A stretch of 64,000 nt of DNA from assembly GCF_000006405.1 (NCBI RefSeq), contig NW_003205565.1, positions 94,015 through 158,014 on the forward strand, read 5' to 3'. Shown piece after piece: positions 1-11,325 of the stretch; position 1 is the stretch's first letter, and each line of letters starts with the position of its first letter. The notes under the pieces are model-generated. The model was given only the letters and a program-made list of their open reading frames with translations, had not been told where the DNA came from and searched no databases. This DNA is from Perkinsus marinus ATCC 50983 (taxonomy: Eukaryota; Perkinsozoa; Perkinsida; Perkinsidae). The position numbers and the translations under genes were made by a program.

Positions 1-3000
1 CGAACAGAGAGTTGCCCCAAGCCGGTCCCTTGCCAGTCTTTTTGTCGACAGTGTACGGGACCCACCCAGCAGTTGCTCCCCATATAGAGCTGCAGCCAGT
101 AGCATTAGCAATGAGCATGCGCTTGCCGAACATCTGGGTCAATAGCTTGGCGTACGGGGTCTCCCCACACCCTGCACAGGCCCCAGAGAACTCCAATAGA
201 GGTTGTTGGAACTGCGACCCCCTCAACGTATGAGCATCGAAACGATCTCCTCGATTCTCCAGAGTCATCGCGAAGTCCCAGTTGTCCTTATGACCTTCCG
301 CAATGGCATCAGGTAGAGGCTTCATAGTCAAAGCGTTGTCAGGGCAGGCGTTCACGCAGACTTCACATCCAGTACAGTCTAGGGGGGATGCCTGAATGCG
401 GAAGGCTAACCCAGACGCTTCGTTACCACCAGTGGCCGGCTTGGTGACAAACGTCAAAGGAGTCTTCTCTGATGCAAGCTCCTGAGGGGATGCCAAGAAC
501 GGTCTGATGACACCATGAGGACAGATAGCCGAGCATTTATTGCACTGGGTGCACTTATCCACATCAACGACGGGGATCGCCTGAGCCACGCCCCGCTTCG
601 CCCATTGGGTCATACCGAGTGGCACAACTCCCCCAGGGGCGAATGCCGAGACCGACAAACTATCACCGAGTCTCATATGGATCTTATCCAGCACGCTGCG
701 GACGAAGGATGGTTCCTCACCAGTACGGAGGACTTCGTGATCCTTCATTTCACACTTAGCCCACTTGGTGTAAGGAACATCAATCTCGTTAAGATTGTCG
801 ATGGCGTTACTGACAGCCAACAGGTTCTTCCTCACAACGTCAGCACCCTTGTTCTTGTAGGTCTTCTCTATGGCATGCTCAAAGAGCGGCATCGCCTGCT
901 CATACGGAAGAGCACCAGAAAGACGGAAGAACACAGCTTGCATGATGTTGTTGATCAAGCGACCCATGCCGGACTCTTTAGCAACCTTGTTGGCATCGAT
1001 GACATATAACTTCAGCCGCTTGTCAGCCACTAGACGCTTGAACTTTGGTGGCAAATTAGCCTCCATATCGTCCAGAGTCAACCAAGGAGCATTGAGGACG
1101 ATAATACTTCCACACTTGCTGGCGCCCAAGATTAACGAGGCATCAAAGGTGTTAACATACTCCTTCTTGTGAACCGCCACATACTCGCAACCACTCGTGA
1201 TCTCGTAGGGTGAGTCGATCGGCAGAGGACCGAACCTCAAGTGAGACAACGTAACACCACCAGACTTCAAAGCATCATACAGAAAGAAACCCTGTGCGTA
1301 GAGATCAGTGTTATCAGCTATGATCTTGATAGCATTCTTATTGGCTCCTACAGTACCATCAGAACCAAAACCCCAGAACATACACTGGGTAGTGGCGGGG
1401 TTAGCCACATCAATTTCATAAGGAACAGCTAGAGACAAGTTAGTGACATCATCGTCGATGCCAACGGTGAAGGGAGACTTCGGAACCTTCGTATCAACGA
1501 GGTTCTGAACAGCGGCATAAACCTGGCCGGGTGAAAAATTCTTGGAGGCGAGACCGAAACGACCACCAATGACCTGAAAAAGAACGGCAGAAAGTCCGAG
1601 TCCGGAACACGGTCATTCAGCGCGCTTACGAGAATATCGGACCTCTTGGACTTCTGAATGCTTGCACAGACGTCGACATACAGAGGCTCGCCGATAGCCC
1701 CAGATTCTTTACAATGGTCAAATACGCAAATGCGTTTAACAGTAGCGGGAAGAGCCGCTAGGAAGTGAGAGACAGACCAAGGTCTCAGTAGCCTTACACG
1801 AAGCAAACCCAGCTTATACCGAGGCTCGTGGGTCTTCAGGTAAGCTATAGTTTCCGACACAGTACAACCACCAGCTCCCATGATCACGAACACGTGTGTA
1901 GCCTCTGGATCTCCCTCATAGTCGAAGAGATCGTAATGGCGACCAGTAACAGCTTCCACCATCTCGAGAGAGTTCAGGACGTGCTCTGGAACAGCGTTGT
2001 AGTAAGGATTAGCCGCTTCGACATTCTGGAAGTAAATGTCAGGCGACTGAGCAGTGCCTCGCACCGTTGGGTGGTTGGGGTTGAGCGCCCGCTCCCTGTG
2101 AGCATCAATCTCCTTAGTCATTATCTTCGCGACCAACTCCATTTGCTCAGTAGTCATGTCGTTGATCTTCTGAATTTCATGGGAAGTACGGAATCCGTCA
2201 AAAAAGTGAACGAACGGAACCCTAGACTTGAGCGTAGCAATGTGAGCCGCTAACGACATGTCCATGCACTCCTGCACGGTACTAGCACAGAGGATAGCCC
2301 AACCGGTCTGGCGAACAGCCATGATATCGGAATGGTCGCCAAAGATGGAGAGAGCCTGGCCAGCTATCGCTCTTGCCGGCACATGAAATACACAAGGAAG
2401 GAGCTCACCAGCGATCTTGTACATGTTGGGTATCATCAAGAGAAGACCCTGGGAGGCAGTGAAGGTGGAGGACAGACCACCTGCTGCCAAAGAGCCATGC
2501 AAAGCGCCTGCAACACCCGCTTCACTCTGCATCTGCTTTACTACAGTAACTTGACCGTAAGCATTAATCTCACCAGCCGCGGACCACTGATCGCAATTCT
2601 CGCCGAGAGGAGTGGAGGGAGTGATGGGGTAGATGAAGACGGAGTCGGACAAATGATATGCCACATAGGAAGCAGCAGTAGCACCATCGTAAGCTTTCAT
2701 GTGGCTCGTTCGTGTAGCTGCCAAGGCCTTTAGGACCTCAGGATCTTCATGCGACTGCCGCGGTACAGGTGGGCCGAGCTTGGCCTCTCGGTGCGCTGTA
2801 GAGTCCGCAGAATTACCTCTCTTGAGAGCTATACTATAGGCAAGAGCACCACTGACGACAGCGAGAGCTGCGCCGCTAGCAATATTCCTAAGAGTGAGAA
2901 CGCCACTCTGCGCTGTTGATGAGGAGTCCATGGAAGCACCATCACCAACCGGGTTGGTTGCTGCCATTTTACAAGGTGCAAAAGGAACACTGAAAACATC

Positions 3001-3012
3001 AATGCGATCCAT
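1..3012 (-). CDS. Pyruvate:ferredoxin (or NADP+) oxidoreductase, 3' end outside window
   Basis: This enzyme decarboxylates pyruvate to acetyl-CoA using thiamine diphosphate and Fe-S clusters. Two exons are seen, 3012-1630 and 1573-1. The 56-nt intron at 1574-1629 joins in phase 0 (SDIL|VIGGRF). About 985 residues are visible. The N-terminal pyrimidine-binding domain includes YPITPSTPLGE. Two 4Fe-4S motifs follow, CTQCNKCSAICPHG (near 509-556) and CTGCEVCVNACPDN (near 325-375), then the third-cluster motif CAGCGETPY (near 165-190). The protein runs off the left edge, so plain PFOR of about 1200 aa cannot be told from PNO with a C-terminal cytochrome-P450-reductase module. Residues of about 40-65 form a hydrophobic stretch (SGAALAVVSGALAYSIAL), preceded by a Ser/Thr-rich leader. 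It may be a membrane anchor or part of an organelle-targeting region. An internal Met at 2967 is an alternative start. Family identity is very secure; cofactor and location are inference. Confidence 0.96.
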
Positions 3013-3582
3013 TGCGGTATGAGGAAAGACCTACGCTCTCTGACGAACCACGTAAACCACCTAGACCGCAACACCCTAGCCAGAGCTCCCGATATGACCA
3101 AAGAAGGACAGATGATACTTCGTCCCGGCCAACACAATTGTCGCTAGGAAATTTCGAAAAGATATCTTTCCGCGAACGATCGATGAGTTGTGGTTCAAAT
3201 GCGTGAACACTTTTCGTGAAGCCGTCACTTCCAAGTAAAGGGTTTGAGGTGCATACAGATGGAACCCCCAACGAAGCGGGTATCATTGCCAACCCTGTGA
3301 AGTCTAATTGTCACAACTAAAACACGTCGGCACATCACGACCAACTGCCGACGGTCACCCGTGTCCACTGGTCCTTCTGATCCCATCGGCCGTTCTTATC
3401 CATAAAAACAACTTCTCTTTAGTTCAAATTCCGCTCGAATGTGCGAAAGAGCAAGCTGGATTCAAAACTTAAATCTCGCAAATTTAGCGCTCGCCCGTAT
3501 GATCGATTTGATTAATTTTTGCATACTTGACGGAAACAAGGAACTTATAATTTTCTCATCAGTGTAGTACCTCATCTCTTCA
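3013..3582. other. Divergent intergenic region, probable shared promoter
   Basis: About 570 bases separate the start of the oxidoreductase (leftward) from the start of SF3B2 (rightward). The small reading frames here show no family similarity that I recognise. I see no clear TATA box or other named element. The region must hold the 5' UTRs and promoters of both genes by position alone. Confidence 0.5.
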
Positions 3583-6500
3583 ATGGTGGCACTCACTGCA
3601 GCGCAGCGGGAGGAGCGTGCTCGAGTGAAGAGAGCTCTTAAGAGAAAGGATGCTCGAAAAAGAAGAAGAGAGGTTATATCGGACGAAATGCTGCATTGAA
3701 TTTTCCCATTTTCATGTGGAACTAGGGAGAACACTCTGTGGAAATCAAGTTTTTGGAGAGGTTTCGCCGATCTTTCGTCGTCGAGAGTATCTAGACTGAT
3801 AATTGGGTTGGGGATAGGACCAAGGAGCTCACGGAAATGAGGCTTGATGTACCGCATCTTGACGACTCGTACACTCAGGAAAAAGCTGTCGAGGACAAAA
3901 ATAAGGAGAAAGACAAGATGACTCCATCTGATACAATTGATGAGGACCAGGTTGATATTGAGTATACTGTTCATACTCTACCTGAGGAGTTCAAGGCTGC
4001 GTACTGCATGTGGACTCGGCTTGGTAGGTGCTAACGGCTTATCCTAGGTACGAGAAGTTGCAGCCCACTGTGGGTGAAGACGAGGAAGAGGAGTCTAATG
4101 AAGACGAGCAAAAAGACGGGGGTCTGACCGCCTTGCAGAAATTCCAAGAGGAGGTAGTACCCAGTGTTCTCGTTATAATTATTGGCTTTCCCAGGGTCGA
4201 CGGATGGACAGCTTGGGATACGGTCATGTCGATAAGAATGGTCAGCCTCACTGGACCAGCAAGCAGATCCGCGATGCCTCCAGGATCCCTTTGGTTAAGC
4301 TCAAGGAATTAGTCACTAGACCAGATGTAAACTCGATCACTTTTACCATGAATGAACTCTCTTCTTTTAGGTGGTTGAGTCGTGGGATAACTCGGGTAGT
4401 GACCCGTTCTTTTTGGTACATATCAAGAGTACTCGCAACACTGTACCGGTGCCCAGGTGAGTCCCGATGCGCCGTGTTTACGGCAACATGGTCATTCAGG
4501 CATTGGAACAGCAAGCGACGCTACATGGCGTGCAAGAGGGGAAGCGAGAAGCCACGATATAAATTGCCGCCTTACATCGAGCAAACTGGTATTGCTAAGG
4601 TAGTACGAGGCTATCAGTCACACGAGCGTCGGGAGGGGACTATCTCTTGTGTAGATCCGACAATCAATTCTGGAGGCCGAAGAAGAGAAGACGCTGAAAT
4701 CGAAGTCACGAGAGAAGATTCGTCCCAAAGTTGGCAAGTTGGACATTGATTACAACGTGTTGCACGATGCTTTCTTCAAGTAGTGTCCCGTGGGAAGAAG
4801 GGGGGGGGGGCGCTCGAGAAGGGCGTGGTCGAGTTCGAAACTCCGAATCGGATTTGGACTTTTAAAACTTTCAATGGGAGCAGCTGTTCTCAAGATGTTA
4901 GGAGTTGAATTGAATTCTTAGATTTGTCATACACTTTCCGTGATTGAGTCACGTTACCACACTCATTGATTTGCTACCCTCTCTTTCCTCCAGCAGAACA
5001 CGATGGTGTCAATAGTACGGACTTTGTGATAATCAGATACGCCACGCCTTGCCCTTATCTCACCAAACACGGAGATATGTAAGTAGAGTACCGAAACGCA
5101 TCTGTGTTTGCTTGCTAACGTTATGGACAGGTATTACGAAGGACGTGAGTATGAATCTCGGATGATCAATAAGAAACCCGGCAAGGTATCGGAGCCTTTG
5201 AGGGAGGCACTCGGAATGGAGGTAGGCATTTGATTCTAGTTCTGGCGTGCTCGTGGCGAAGTTTCCTTCTAATTCAGGAGGGTGGTCCGCCGCCATGGTT
5301 ATTCAATATGCAGCGTTATGGACCACCACCGAGTTATCCAGGCCTTAGAGTCCCTGGTTTGAATGCTCCTATACCCGCTGGGGGAGACTGGGGCTATCAT
5401 CCAGGAGGTGAGGGAAGGTTACATGAAGATATGCGTCATGGAGTAGTGGAATAGTCGAAGTCTCTGAGAATTTTCAACCCCTGTTAGTTGTTTTATGCAA
5501 TCTCGAAATATCAGCGTTTAGATGTGCTATGCATGCTCTCGAGTACGAGCGTGTCAGCAACTATCGAACTTGCGCGGGAAGATCCTATCTTTTTGCCAGT
5601 GCTTTCCTGTCAGGTTGGGGACGTCCGCCTGTTGATGAATACGGCAATCCACTCTACGGTAACTGGAATATTGAAACGGATAGGATCAAAGGAGACACTG
5701 AAGTGGATCCTGGTCATGGTAATGTTTAGGAGAATTCGCGTTGTTCAAGCTCATCTGACTCATGTCGGTAGTCTCACAGCTCCGACACTCTCCTGACGAT
5801 TGATCATGAGAGGAACTGTGAGTTTCTCTATTAGAAGTATTTGCCACCTCCTCACTTGAAAAAATATTTTCGACCGAAAAAAACTTTTTTGCTGGCAACT
5901 TTCAACGATGAGTGATAGATGTGTACCATTGTAAATCAAGTTTCTTCGTCAGATGAAAAGGATTATCTTTGGGGCGAGTTCCTGTCTGAAGCATCCGATG
6001 CTGGCTCTGACGAATCTGAGGACGAGGAGGTTATGGATGTAGACGAGGAGGAAAGCGGCAGACCTACCAGGAAAGAAGGTTCGCGTTGGGCTTATGTTCT
6101 GTCTGGCTCGGGATCGTTGCTCTCCTTGTCGCTGCTGCTGCAATTCTGAGTAGCTCGGTCGTTCACACTCGTGGAACTCTCATATTGGCTATAGTTCTAT
6201 TCCCTTGACTGTGATGATATGTGTAGCTTGATTGCTATTGTTTGTTCTTCAGGAGGCGGTACTCAGACGCCGATTCTCCGTGGTGGTTTGGAGACGCCTC
6301 TCGGAACGCAGACGCCGTTGGTCAATCTGGACACCTCTGGTGTCACGTCCGTCGGTGGTATCACTTCTATCACTTCTGGTATCGGCACCCCCGGCCAAGT
6401 GGATATCCGTGGAGGAATCCAGTCCGTGGCGAGCGCTACTGCTACTCCTACCCATCAGCTTTATAAGGTAACCAGACTTCGAGAAGAACTATCGTTGGGT

Positions 6501-7053
6501 TTGACAACGGCAAGTGTATCCTTCTATGTCTGCGGTGTGCTGCAGTTTCTCAGCGCTCTGTATTTCAGGTTCTTCCCCAGAAGAATATTCCTACCCAAGC
6601 CTCAGCGCTGTTCCCAAGCTCGCATGTGTACAACGTCGCCGCAGCCACCACTCCACTGGGTAGTAAGGCATTATGGAACGCTAGCTTTGTTCGTCATGTG
6701 TGAACAGTGCCTTGTTGTGGTAGGTGGTACCGCTACACCAGGTGGTGGCACAACCATGGCTATCAATCCGAGCGAGATGGAAGCGGACGATCAAACTCTG
6801 TCCGCGGACTTCATTAGGAAGCAATTGATGTCTTACGAGGACAGAGAGAAAGCAGCAATGGCAGCAGCTGGCTACAAGGTATTAGGATGCTCGGCTGTTA
6901 TAGAAGTGCCAAGAATAATATTGTGTTGAATTTGCTCAGACTACAGAAGGATCCTCATCGATGGCGCCTACTCCGACTCTGTCTACGCCGCAGACTGCGC
7001 CCGGGCAGGCTGAGAAGAGGCAGAGGAAAAAGCATAAGAAGATTAAGTTCTAA
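3583..7053 (+). CDS. SF3B2: Splicing factor 3B subunit 2 (SAP145)
   Basis: SF3B2 is a U2 snRNP component that helps anchor U2 at the branch site. By eye the gene has 16 exons: 3583-3672, 3879-4000, 4048-4153, 4195-4326, 4371-4456, 4500-4599, 4655-4779, 5037-5078, 5131-5221, 5278-5407, 5614-5718, 5953-6078, 6253-6467, 6569-6659, 6724-6878 and 6940-7053. They sum to 1830 nt, exactly 610 codons, which supports the model. Signature blocks are VKLKELVTRPDVVE, NTVPVPRHW, KRGSEKPRYKLPPYIEQTGI, KLDIDYNVLHDAFFK, MQRYGPPPSYPGLRVPGLN and WGRPPVDEYGNPLYG. These span the DUF382 and PSP domains. The product of 609 aa is shorter than human SF3B2 (895 aa), mainly through a reduced N-terminus lacking a visible SAP domain. 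The C-terminus ends in KKHKKIKF, like the family's KxKEFKF end. The least certain junctions are the first intron and the intron at 4780-5036. Confidence 0.95.
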
Positions 7054-7524
7054 GACCGAGGGGAATGTCGGCTGCGAGTATAGTTTACGTTGGATGACAT
7101 CTTTCAATCCTGAATACCCTATTTGAGTTTGGGGCGAGGCTTGTGAGTATCAGGAGCGATTAGCTCGGGTGGTGCATCGTAGTTTCATGTTCTTCACCAC
7201 GGCCTTTCTCTCTCATGCTGCCCATCGGCTGCTGGGGAATGGGTCTTTCGGAACTGTCCTCTGTAGTCGTAGTGCAGCTACGGCGAATCGATAATGGAAT
7301 ACTACTACTTCCTGCTTTCTGAGCTTGAACGGGCAAGCAACAGACTTTAGAGCACCTGGGGTCATTGGAGAGTCCGTCCAGGGACGGAAGCCGCATAGAG
7401 TATGTTGTCTCTAATAACGAACTGCATCGTGTTTGTAGCTGGGTATCCTGTGCTCTGTATGACGGTTTCTCTCGGAAGTATCTTTGTTTCCTCGACGACT
7501 TTTCTCAGGGAGGAAGCTAGATCC
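7054..7524. other. Intergenic region upstream of the acetyltransferase gene
   Basis: About 470 bases lie between the SF3B2 stop and the chosen start of the next gene. The reading frame of that gene is open back to 7402, so a 5' exon or a longer N-terminus is possible. A TTTGTAG acceptor-like signal lies just after 7430. I see nothing else that I can support. Confidence 0.4.
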
Positions 7525-9633
7525 ATGTCACAGGCATCACCGCCTTCTACACGGGTGAATACCCATCCAGCCACGCAGAAGGATAATGGTAGTGAGCAAC
7601 ACGGTGTAATGAAGCCGGAAGGATTAGGGACTCCTCAGAGCAGCGAAGCGGTGAAGTCGGAGAATGATGGTATGGATGAGCGCTCAAGCAACAATAGGTC
7701 GACATTAGGGAGTGGAGCTCCCTCGGGTGATAAGGCGAAAGTTGGTATGAACTCTACGAACAAGGTCTCTGTGAATGCGGCGGCAATGGCGAAGTACTAT
7801 CTCCTACCTGGGCATCAATACAACCAGGAGCAGTTTCGCAATGCCGTATTGTTGGCGGCACAGATAGTAGAGAAGCAGAGTCGGGCGACGGGGAAGGTCG
7901 TCGCTGAGGGGGGGAAGGTAGCTGAGGTGAATTCCACCACAACGTCTGAAAACTCGACTTCTGGTTCGATCGGTAACGAGACTTCTGACGGTAGTGGCGC
8001 GGTGAGCATCCCGCTACCGAATGGGAAGTCCTCTCCGCCGGTATATACGCGAGCGCAAGCGGCGTTGATCCGAGCTAGTCAGCAAGAGCGGTTATGGAAC
8101 TCCCATGCGACCATCCGACCAAGCACTGGACCGCCGTACTCGGTGGCAGGAGCGGCTAATACGCTTAGGCCGACTTGGGTAGCAGAGCACTCCGGTGAGA
8201 GCGAGAATATAAAGATGGAGCCGACGGGGAGTACTACGACCAATCAGGAAGAGAATGTAGTTCGGAAAGTCGATTCCGCATGTTGTGCTCATGCTCACTC
8301 CGTGAGTAGCACGGCGTTGGCAGTGGCACGGAACCTGCATTCGTCTGTTGTCGAGGAGAATGAGAAGTTGAGCACCACTTACCGAGTTGGAGATTTGGTG
8401 AAAATACTCCACGATGAGCGCTTCGGTGGAGATATGCGAGGAGTGTTTGAAGCCTCGGTGTACGAGGTGCGAGGCACGCTGTTGACGGTGCGGTACATGG
8501 GCGACACTAAGGGTCTATACGATGAAACGATCGACGTCCTGTTCCACCATAAGCGGATACGAAAACACGGTGTTTTGGATCGGTCGAGGCTTCGGATTGT
8601 CGGCAGTATGACTGAACCTCCTCCAGAGTCCATTGCTGAGTCGCCGCTATCTGACTTTGCTTCTATGGGGGCTGTAGAGACTCTTCCGAGTGGTGACAAG
8701 GAACGGAGTGAGTGCATGATGACGCCGGCTTTGGTGGAGTCATGTCTTGCAGTCTTCGGCAGAACCTTGCCTGAGTTTGATCGAGGGTATATACCCCGAA
8801 TGTGTCGATCAGCACGGAGCCGGATGCACGCACTCATCACCCTGGACGAGCCTGACCAAGCGCTAGCAGCTCTCTGTCATCACTTGGATCTTCAGCTCGG
8901 CTTCAGTGAGCTTCATTTCTTCAGCGTAGACTTCACACGGCAGCGCCAGGGTCTTGGTTCATGGTTGCTCAAGCGCTGGCTTGCACTATTGGCTTCTAGC
9001 GGGGTTCACTATGTGATCACCTACGCCAGTGAGAATGCTATCAGCTGGTATGAGAAACATGGCTTCGTCCATAAGCGAGATATGACCCTGCCCGAGCGGC
9101 ACATTCGAGGGCGAGTGACGCTTTGCACTGGAGCCAAGCTGATGGAGTTGAATCTTCAAGATCATCTGGATCAACGGCCGAGCATCCAGGAGCTCCGAGC
9201 GAAGTTGGAGAGAGTGGACAGAGTTGTGCGGCATCAAAAGAAAGAGCAGCAACAGCAGAGGCGATTGCGGCAATGCGGGTCGAGTCCTGAAGGGGTGAAC
9301 GAGGGGTCCACGGGCTTTGTGACGGCTACCGTTGACGGTAAAGCGGGACTGCAGATACAGTCGGTGAACGAGCAGGCCATGCTTGTCAAAGTGAACGGCA
9401 ATTGGCTTCATGTTAACTATCCAGGATTGCAGATTCATTTTCAAGAGGGCACGCCTCGAGAGGATACCGGTGGATTGAGCGAGGTCAGCACTGAGGAACG
9501 GGAGCTCACCCCACCATCTGTTGGAGAAGATGCTGATGCCGACACTGACAATAGTACGGTCTGTCACAAACGGGGTTTACCTGTGGGTGATGACTCCCCA
9601 GCGAAGAGGCGCTGTTTGGAACCTGGAAAATGA
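7525..9633 (+). CDS. GCN5/PCAF-type histone acetyltransferase with Tudor-like module
   Basis: This 702-aa product in one exon is predicted to acetylate lysines, probably on histones, in the nucleus. Residues about 285-355 look like a Tudor/Agenet-type barrel (YRVGDLVKILHDE, then LLTVRYMGDT). Residues about 410-540 form a GNAT domain closest to the GCN5 subgroup. GFSELHFFSV carries a Glu at residue 462, at the place of the general base in yeast Gcn5 (FAEIVF context). QRQGLGSWLL matches the acetyl-CoA loop, and ITYASENAISWYEKHGF matches the family's TYADEYAIGYFKKQGF. Usual GCN5 proteins end in a bromodomain; none is visible here, and the C-terminus is a Gln/Arg-rich helix followed by an acidic tail and KRR basic patches. 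The first 280 residues are Ser/Gly/Asn-rich. The start at 7525 (MSQASPP) is chosen over 7402 because the extra residues look untranslated. The GNAT call is secure; the Tudor-like call is moderate. Confidence 0.85.
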   Translation: MSQASPPSTRVNTHPATQKDNGSEQHGVMKPEGLGTPQSSEAVKSENDGMDERSSNNRSTLGSGAPSGDKAKVGMNSTNKVSVNAAAMAKYYLLPGHQYNQEQFRNAVLLAAQIVEKQSRATGKVVAEGGKVAEVNSTTTSENSTSGSIGNETSDGSGAVSIPLPNGKSSPPVYTRAQAALIRASQQERLWNSHATIRPSTGPPYSVAGAANTLRPTWVAEHSGESENIKMEPTGSTTTNQEENVVRKVDSACCAHAHSVSSTALAVARNLHSSVVEENEKLSTTYRVGDLVKILHDERFGGDMRGVFEASVYEVRGTLLTVRYMGDTKGLYDETIDVLFHHKRIRKHGVLDRSRLRIVGSMTEPPPESIAESPLSDFASMGAVETLPSGDKERSECMMTPALVESCLAVFGRTLPEFDRGYIPRMCRSARSRMHALITLDEPDQALAALCHHLDLQLGFSELHFFSVDFTRQRQGLGSWLLKRWLALLASSGVHYVITYASENAISWYEKHGFVHKRDMTLPERHIRGRVTLCTGAKLMELNLQDHLDQRPSIQELRAKLERVDRVVRHQKKEQQQQRRLRQCGSSPEGVNEGSTGFVTATVDGKAGLQIQSVNEQAMLVKVNGNWLHVNYPGLQIHFQEGTPREDTGGLSEVSTEERELTPPSVGEDADADTDNSTVCHKRGLPVGDDSPAKRRCLEPGK

Positions 9634-10417
9634 AGGTTTTACCGACTGGTCACGTCAGACTGAGAATTCATCGTTGGGTCATTCGACATGAGGCCGCAAC
9701 GAGCTCAACTAAGTGTAACATAACACTGGTGATACATATGGCTGGGATGTGAAGGAGGAGTGGTATGGACTCCACCTTGATGTACAATTTCACTGTATAT
9801 ATTACTTACTGCCTTTCGATTCTGTTGCTGTCTGGTCACTCGACAGTGGTTGCAGATTAAGTAGATGCCGGGTTTTGTTTGTTACTCAGGAGTTGGGGTT
9901 GGTAGGCTCGTGATTCATCTGCTCTAGTAGTAGAGTAAGTGGGCAGTTACTCTGATGCTACAGGCACTGAGGTAGCGACACTTCTACCAGGTATCTGCTG
10001 TACGGCTAGCATGCTGTATTTTTGGAATTCTCGACGAATCTCGATTTAGTCCCCATAGAACCATCCCTATCGAAACCGCATCCTTGGAACTAGAGCGATC
10101 CCTCTGTGGTAGCATAATAGTGGATACTACTATTATAATACAGTAGTTATAGTAATCCCAAGCTATCTGGGATCACCCTTGGAAAAGTTGTATACATACT
10201 TCCTAATAGACCCCATCCACATAACTCGCATTCTTCTCTATGCGCTTACGATGAGAGGTCCAATACTATATGAACATAACACCATAGTAAATTTGGAAAT
10301 GATATCATCACACCCACTACAGGTGGGAGCTAGAAGAAAATGGGTACGGAAGTCAACAGTCACCTCCGTCGACCAGACCTGCTACGGCCGCCATCGTAGT
10401 GGGCGACAATATCACCC
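9634..10417. other. Convergent intergenic region
   Basis: About 780 bases lie between the 3' ends of the acetyltransferase gene and DENR. I see no coding exon that can be supported. An AT-rich, partly palindromic stretch lies near 10118-10160 and may simply be 3' UTR. No terminator or RNA gene was recognised. Confidence 0.4.
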
Positions 10418-11253
10418 TTAGTCGGCTAGAGCGGCGCCAGACCTCTTCATAGTGGCACCCTTGCGACCACGATTACCACCCTTCCGGCTCCGGCCCTTCT
10501 TGGTAGACTCGTTGCCAAAAGTGATAGCATCGTCAGGAATCTTATCGCCCCATGTATCGAGAATGTAATCGAACAGATCTTCCTCGACGTCACCTTGTAT
10601 CTCGATAGCTTCACTACTACCGGTAGACTTCACCACGCCACAGCCACACGCGAACTTCTTCGCAAAGAGTTTACATGCTTGTTGAATATCGACACCGTAG
10701 CTTTCGAGTCCACTCACACTGGTAATTATCTTACGTTTACTACGGATGAGCTTTCGAATGGTGACCAACGAAGAGATATCACCATCGACGTTCCTGACAA
10801 ACAAGTACCACGATGAACTGCCTTGTAAACAGTGAGCGACCGACGTGAAAAGAACAACATATTTGCTCAAGGAGGCCAGCGAGTGTCGGCAAATTGTCCA
10901 GTATTACTTCGAATCATCGACAATTCTACTATTGGCATCTCCTTGGTGTTGATCAGCATCCTTCTCGTCACCTTCGCCTTGATATTGTGGGTACAGCTGA
11001 GGGTATGCTGCTACTGCACTCGAGCGGCATTTATCCCAGCTCGGTCCGAACTCGCAAAAGTCCTGCGGGAGTCCGCAGATCTAACAGCATCCGCATGATT
11101 TCAACGGGGCTCACAACAGGATCTTACCGAACAATAAGACACTTCAACTCCAGAGGCGGGCATAGGGCTGTACTCAGTGTACTCCTTATAAGGCAGGATA
11201 TCGTTGCGGAGAGTCAGCAGCTGTTCCTCGGATAACGGTAGAACGGAAGCCAT
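10418..11253 (-). CDS. DENR: Density-regulated protein (DENR/Tma22), translation reinitiation factor
   Basis: DENR pairs with MCT-1 on the 40S ribosomal subunit and acts in ribosome recycling and reinitiation. There are three exons, 11253-11128, 11080-10908 and 10793-10418. They total 675 nt, exactly 225 codons (224 aa). The introns are 47 and 114 nt. The N-terminal part has the zinc-binding pattern YCSICGLPQDFCEF...DKC at residues about 40-62, matching the family's YCGVCSLPTEYCEY. The C-terminal half is a SUI1 domain: VTIRKLIRSKRKIITSVSGL, then FAKKFACGCGVVKS, EIQGDVEEDLFDYIL and IPDDAI. The tail is basic (RSRKGGNRGRKGATMKR). The start codon lies 72 bp from the end of an LTR retrotransposon, so promoter and 5' UTR are probably affected. 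Confidence 0.95.
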
Positions 11254-11325
11254 TATGATTTCAAACAACTGGAGGATGAATACATTGTCACATCAACCGC
11301 TATTCTTATATTCATTTTCTAGGAA

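Noticed and set aside
515-1009. Plus-strand frame of 164 codons
   Set aside because: It is antisense to the oxidoreductase exon, which has clear family motifs; no similarity in the plus frame.
1-3012. Bacterial origin or contamination suggested by the oxidoreductase
   Set aside because: The gene contains a proper 56-nt spliceosomal intron and sits beside intron-rich eukaryotic genes.
4028-4047. A 20-nt intron in SF3B2 that keeps the frame
   Set aside because: A 47-nt intron (4001-4047) also keeps the frame, gives the better family match (EEFKAAYEKL) and fits the other intron lengths.
4801-4810. G homopolymer as a regulatory or structural signal
   Set aside because: It lies in a long intron and is a simple homopolymer; a similar run at 33370-33379 lies in an intron of GlyRS. 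No further support.
7402-7524. Longer N-terminus of the acetyltransferase from 7402
   Set aside because: The extra 41 residues are hydrophobic and Cys-containing, unlike the following nuclear-type sequence, and include an acceptor-like TTTGTAG; kept only as an alternative.
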